Assembly (NCBI RefSeq): GCF_965638725.1
Contig: NC_134950.1
Coordinates: 14,446,101 to 14,510,100 of the forward strand
Direction of reading: 5' to 3'
Source: Aptenodytes patagonicus
Taxonomy: Eukaryota > Chordata > Aves > Sphenisciformes > Spheniscidae
DNA length: 64,000 nt
This document shows, piece by piece, positions 62,401 to 64,000 of the stretch (its first letter is position 1; each line of letters begins with the position of its first letter). A program made the translations under genes and the position numbers. Below the pieces are notes generated by a model that worked only from the letters and a program-made list of their open reading frames with translations, had not been told where the DNA came from and did not search any database.

Positions 62401-64000
62401 TCCAGTACCTTCCAAAACCATGCTAAATTATCTGCAGAATCAAGCAGATGTTTCAGCAGGCTCAGGCTGCCTACAAGCAGGGGTATGAACATGAGGTTAT
62501 AGTCCAATACTCATTTTCAAAACAGCTGTCGTGGCTTAAGCTACCGCAGAGGAAGCTTGTATGTGCTCCTGCTCTGTCTCAGTGCAAAGTGAACCTGGTT
62601 CGCCCCAGGGGTAGGGATGCTCCTCCTCTGCTGACTTCAGCTGTCACCTGAAGATACTGCTGCTCCCTGCCTGTTTCCATCATCCATCCCAGCTTCTTTA
62701 CCCAAAGTCTGTTGTTCTGTTGTTGTTTTTTTTAAAGGTGATTTAATCATAGAGTTCCTCAGCACCAGGCTGAAGGAAGATCACCCAAGCAGTGAAACTC
62801 CTGTGGTTGGTGCAGTGTGGTGCAGAGGAGGAGGAAAAGCAGCCAGGCTGGGCAACTCCTCACCCAAAAGGATGAAATGTTGAGTTTGCACACCTGAGCA
62901 GGGACAGCAGGCACTGGAGGCCTTTCCTTCAGCTGGCAAAGCTATTGCTGGAAAAGGAGGTGTCTCCACTCTCTTCACCAGAGAGGTAGTTTATTCACAT
63001 CCTCTTTACGTGGGTTGGATCAGACATTGCCTTCAAAGGTGTTTGGTTGCAGTGTCTTGGAGAAGGGGCAGCAATGGACAGTGAAAGGATGCTAAATTAA
63101 ATAGCCCCAGCTGTTTTGCAGGCTCTCTGTGGATGCCCAGGAACATCTGTCTCCGCCCTGACAAACTTCAACAAATATAATTTCAAGCTGACTTTAGTCT
63201 TGTCTGCTGTCAAAAAGAGATTTACTGGCGTGGGGAGCCTTCTGTGAAGGCTGAGCAAAGCAGAGCTGCTTTTGTTTTACAGCAGTCAGCAATCATTAAG
63301 CTGAGGAATGGATTATTTCTGAAAATCTTGTATTGCTAGATGAAAAAAAAGATGAGTTAGAAAAACAAAACTTAACTCAGTAGGATTATTTGCTTTAAAA
63401 TATTGAAGAAATCTATTAATATTTAAGTGGCCAGAGTTTTCCTACAGTCTACTTGTTTAATCCATTAAAAAAAAAGATTCTTTATTCCTTTCCAAAGTTT
63501 TATGCTGAAAAAGTGAAAAAAATATTTACATCAAAAAAACCCTGATAATCCTTATGCAAATCCATGCTAGCACGGAGTTGCATAATTTTTGATTTCTAGC
63601 ACTTTCCTTCATTTTTTTATATTGCATTTCTGCAGAGCTTGAAATTTATTCAGTAACACATTATAACATGGGTTTAAAAAAAAATCCAGCTATGGATCAC
63701 ATTGTTGTTGTTGAAACGTTGCTTATACTTTCTCACCTGTAGAAAACAGGGAGTACTGTTCCAACAGGAGGTTCTTCCCTTTGTACTTACATTTGCCATC
63801 TTTGCACTTGGCTGTAATCAGAAAAAAAAGCTGGCATTCGACTAAAGTGGTGGTGACATGGTTCAACATAGGAAAATTTGTGATGCTTGGAAAGTAGCCC
63901 ATCTGTCTGAAATGACCTAAAAAGTAATATGCAATTGTTTTACGCTTTTGTGCTTTGCCATTAAAACAGGCAGCAGCAGATGCACGTTAAAAAATGCGGA
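59424..64000. other. Intergenic sequence
   Basis: A 23-nt poly(T) tract lies at 59607-59629. No gene, promoter or transposable element recognised in the rest. The open frames on either strand are short and match nothing. No ENPP2 somatomedin-B or phosphodiesterase exon was seen up to the window end. Confidence 0.6.
59607..59629. repeat. Poly(T) tract, 23 nt
   Basis: 23 uninterrupted T residues about 185 bp past the solo LTR. It could be the tail of a minus-strand retroposon, but no body is recognisable to its right. Confidence 0.9.

Noticed and set aside
62541..62620. GGTTCGCCCCAGG considered as a tRNA B-box
   Set aside because: No matching A-box at the right distance and no cloverleaf.
1..64000. 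CRISPR arrays, prokaryotic operons, phage or plasmid features
   Set aside because: Introns, CR1 and LTR elements show this is vertebrate nuclear DNA, and no regularly spaced repeats were seen.

Overview
This is vertebrate nuclear DNA, almost certainly from a bird. Two CR1 LINE 3' ends carry the usual 3'-terminal ATTCTATGATTCT-type repeats, and there are two LTRs of types common in avian genomes. The coding exons are short, lie in AT-rich introns and have GT-AG boundaries. I see no prokaryotic organisation, tRNA, rRNA or CRISPR. The second CR1 and both LTRs look like types familiar from neoavian birds, but I cannot name a species.

Left half (1 to about 32.8 kb): the 3' half of one plus-strand gene, TAF2 (TFIID subunit 2). 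Ten coding exons were placed by hand from reading frame and splice sites: 2640-2780, 4140-4250, 5884-6077, 6659-6798, 12638-12707, 14249-14358, 16737-16966, 19648-19800, 20214-20319 and 31154-31419. Joined, they total 1521 nt, which is 506 codons plus a stop with every intron phase compatible. The protein ends in the His/Lys-rich tail and the SIRSPSLSD terminus typical of TAF2. The 5' half of the gene lies upstream of the window. Two AATAAA signals (32172 and 32804) mark likely 3' ends. Intron 4 in the window holds a decayed CR1, and the 10.8-kb last intron holds an ERVL-like LTR in antisense.

Right half (about 32.8 to 64 kb): mostly intergenic. From vertebrate synteny the next gene in this direction should be ENPP2 (autotaxin), but I found none of its coding exons by eye. 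This half holds a CpG-rich promoter-like block at 36.2-36.6 kb, a second GC-rich block at 55.9-56.05 kb, and a relatively young CR1 at 52.66-53.13 kb. It also holds a solo LTR at 58654-59418 flanked by a perfect 5-bp target-site duplication, several homopolymer tracts and microsatellites, a possible tRNA-derived SINE relic, and three open segments flanked by plausible splice sites that I could not assign to any gene.

I found no convincing new multi-gene system. The points most worth following are TAF2 isoform structure (a phase-neutral exon at 19648-19800 and an expected linker exon I could not locate), the antisense LTR promoter elements in the last TAF2 intron, and the three unassigned candidate exons downstream.
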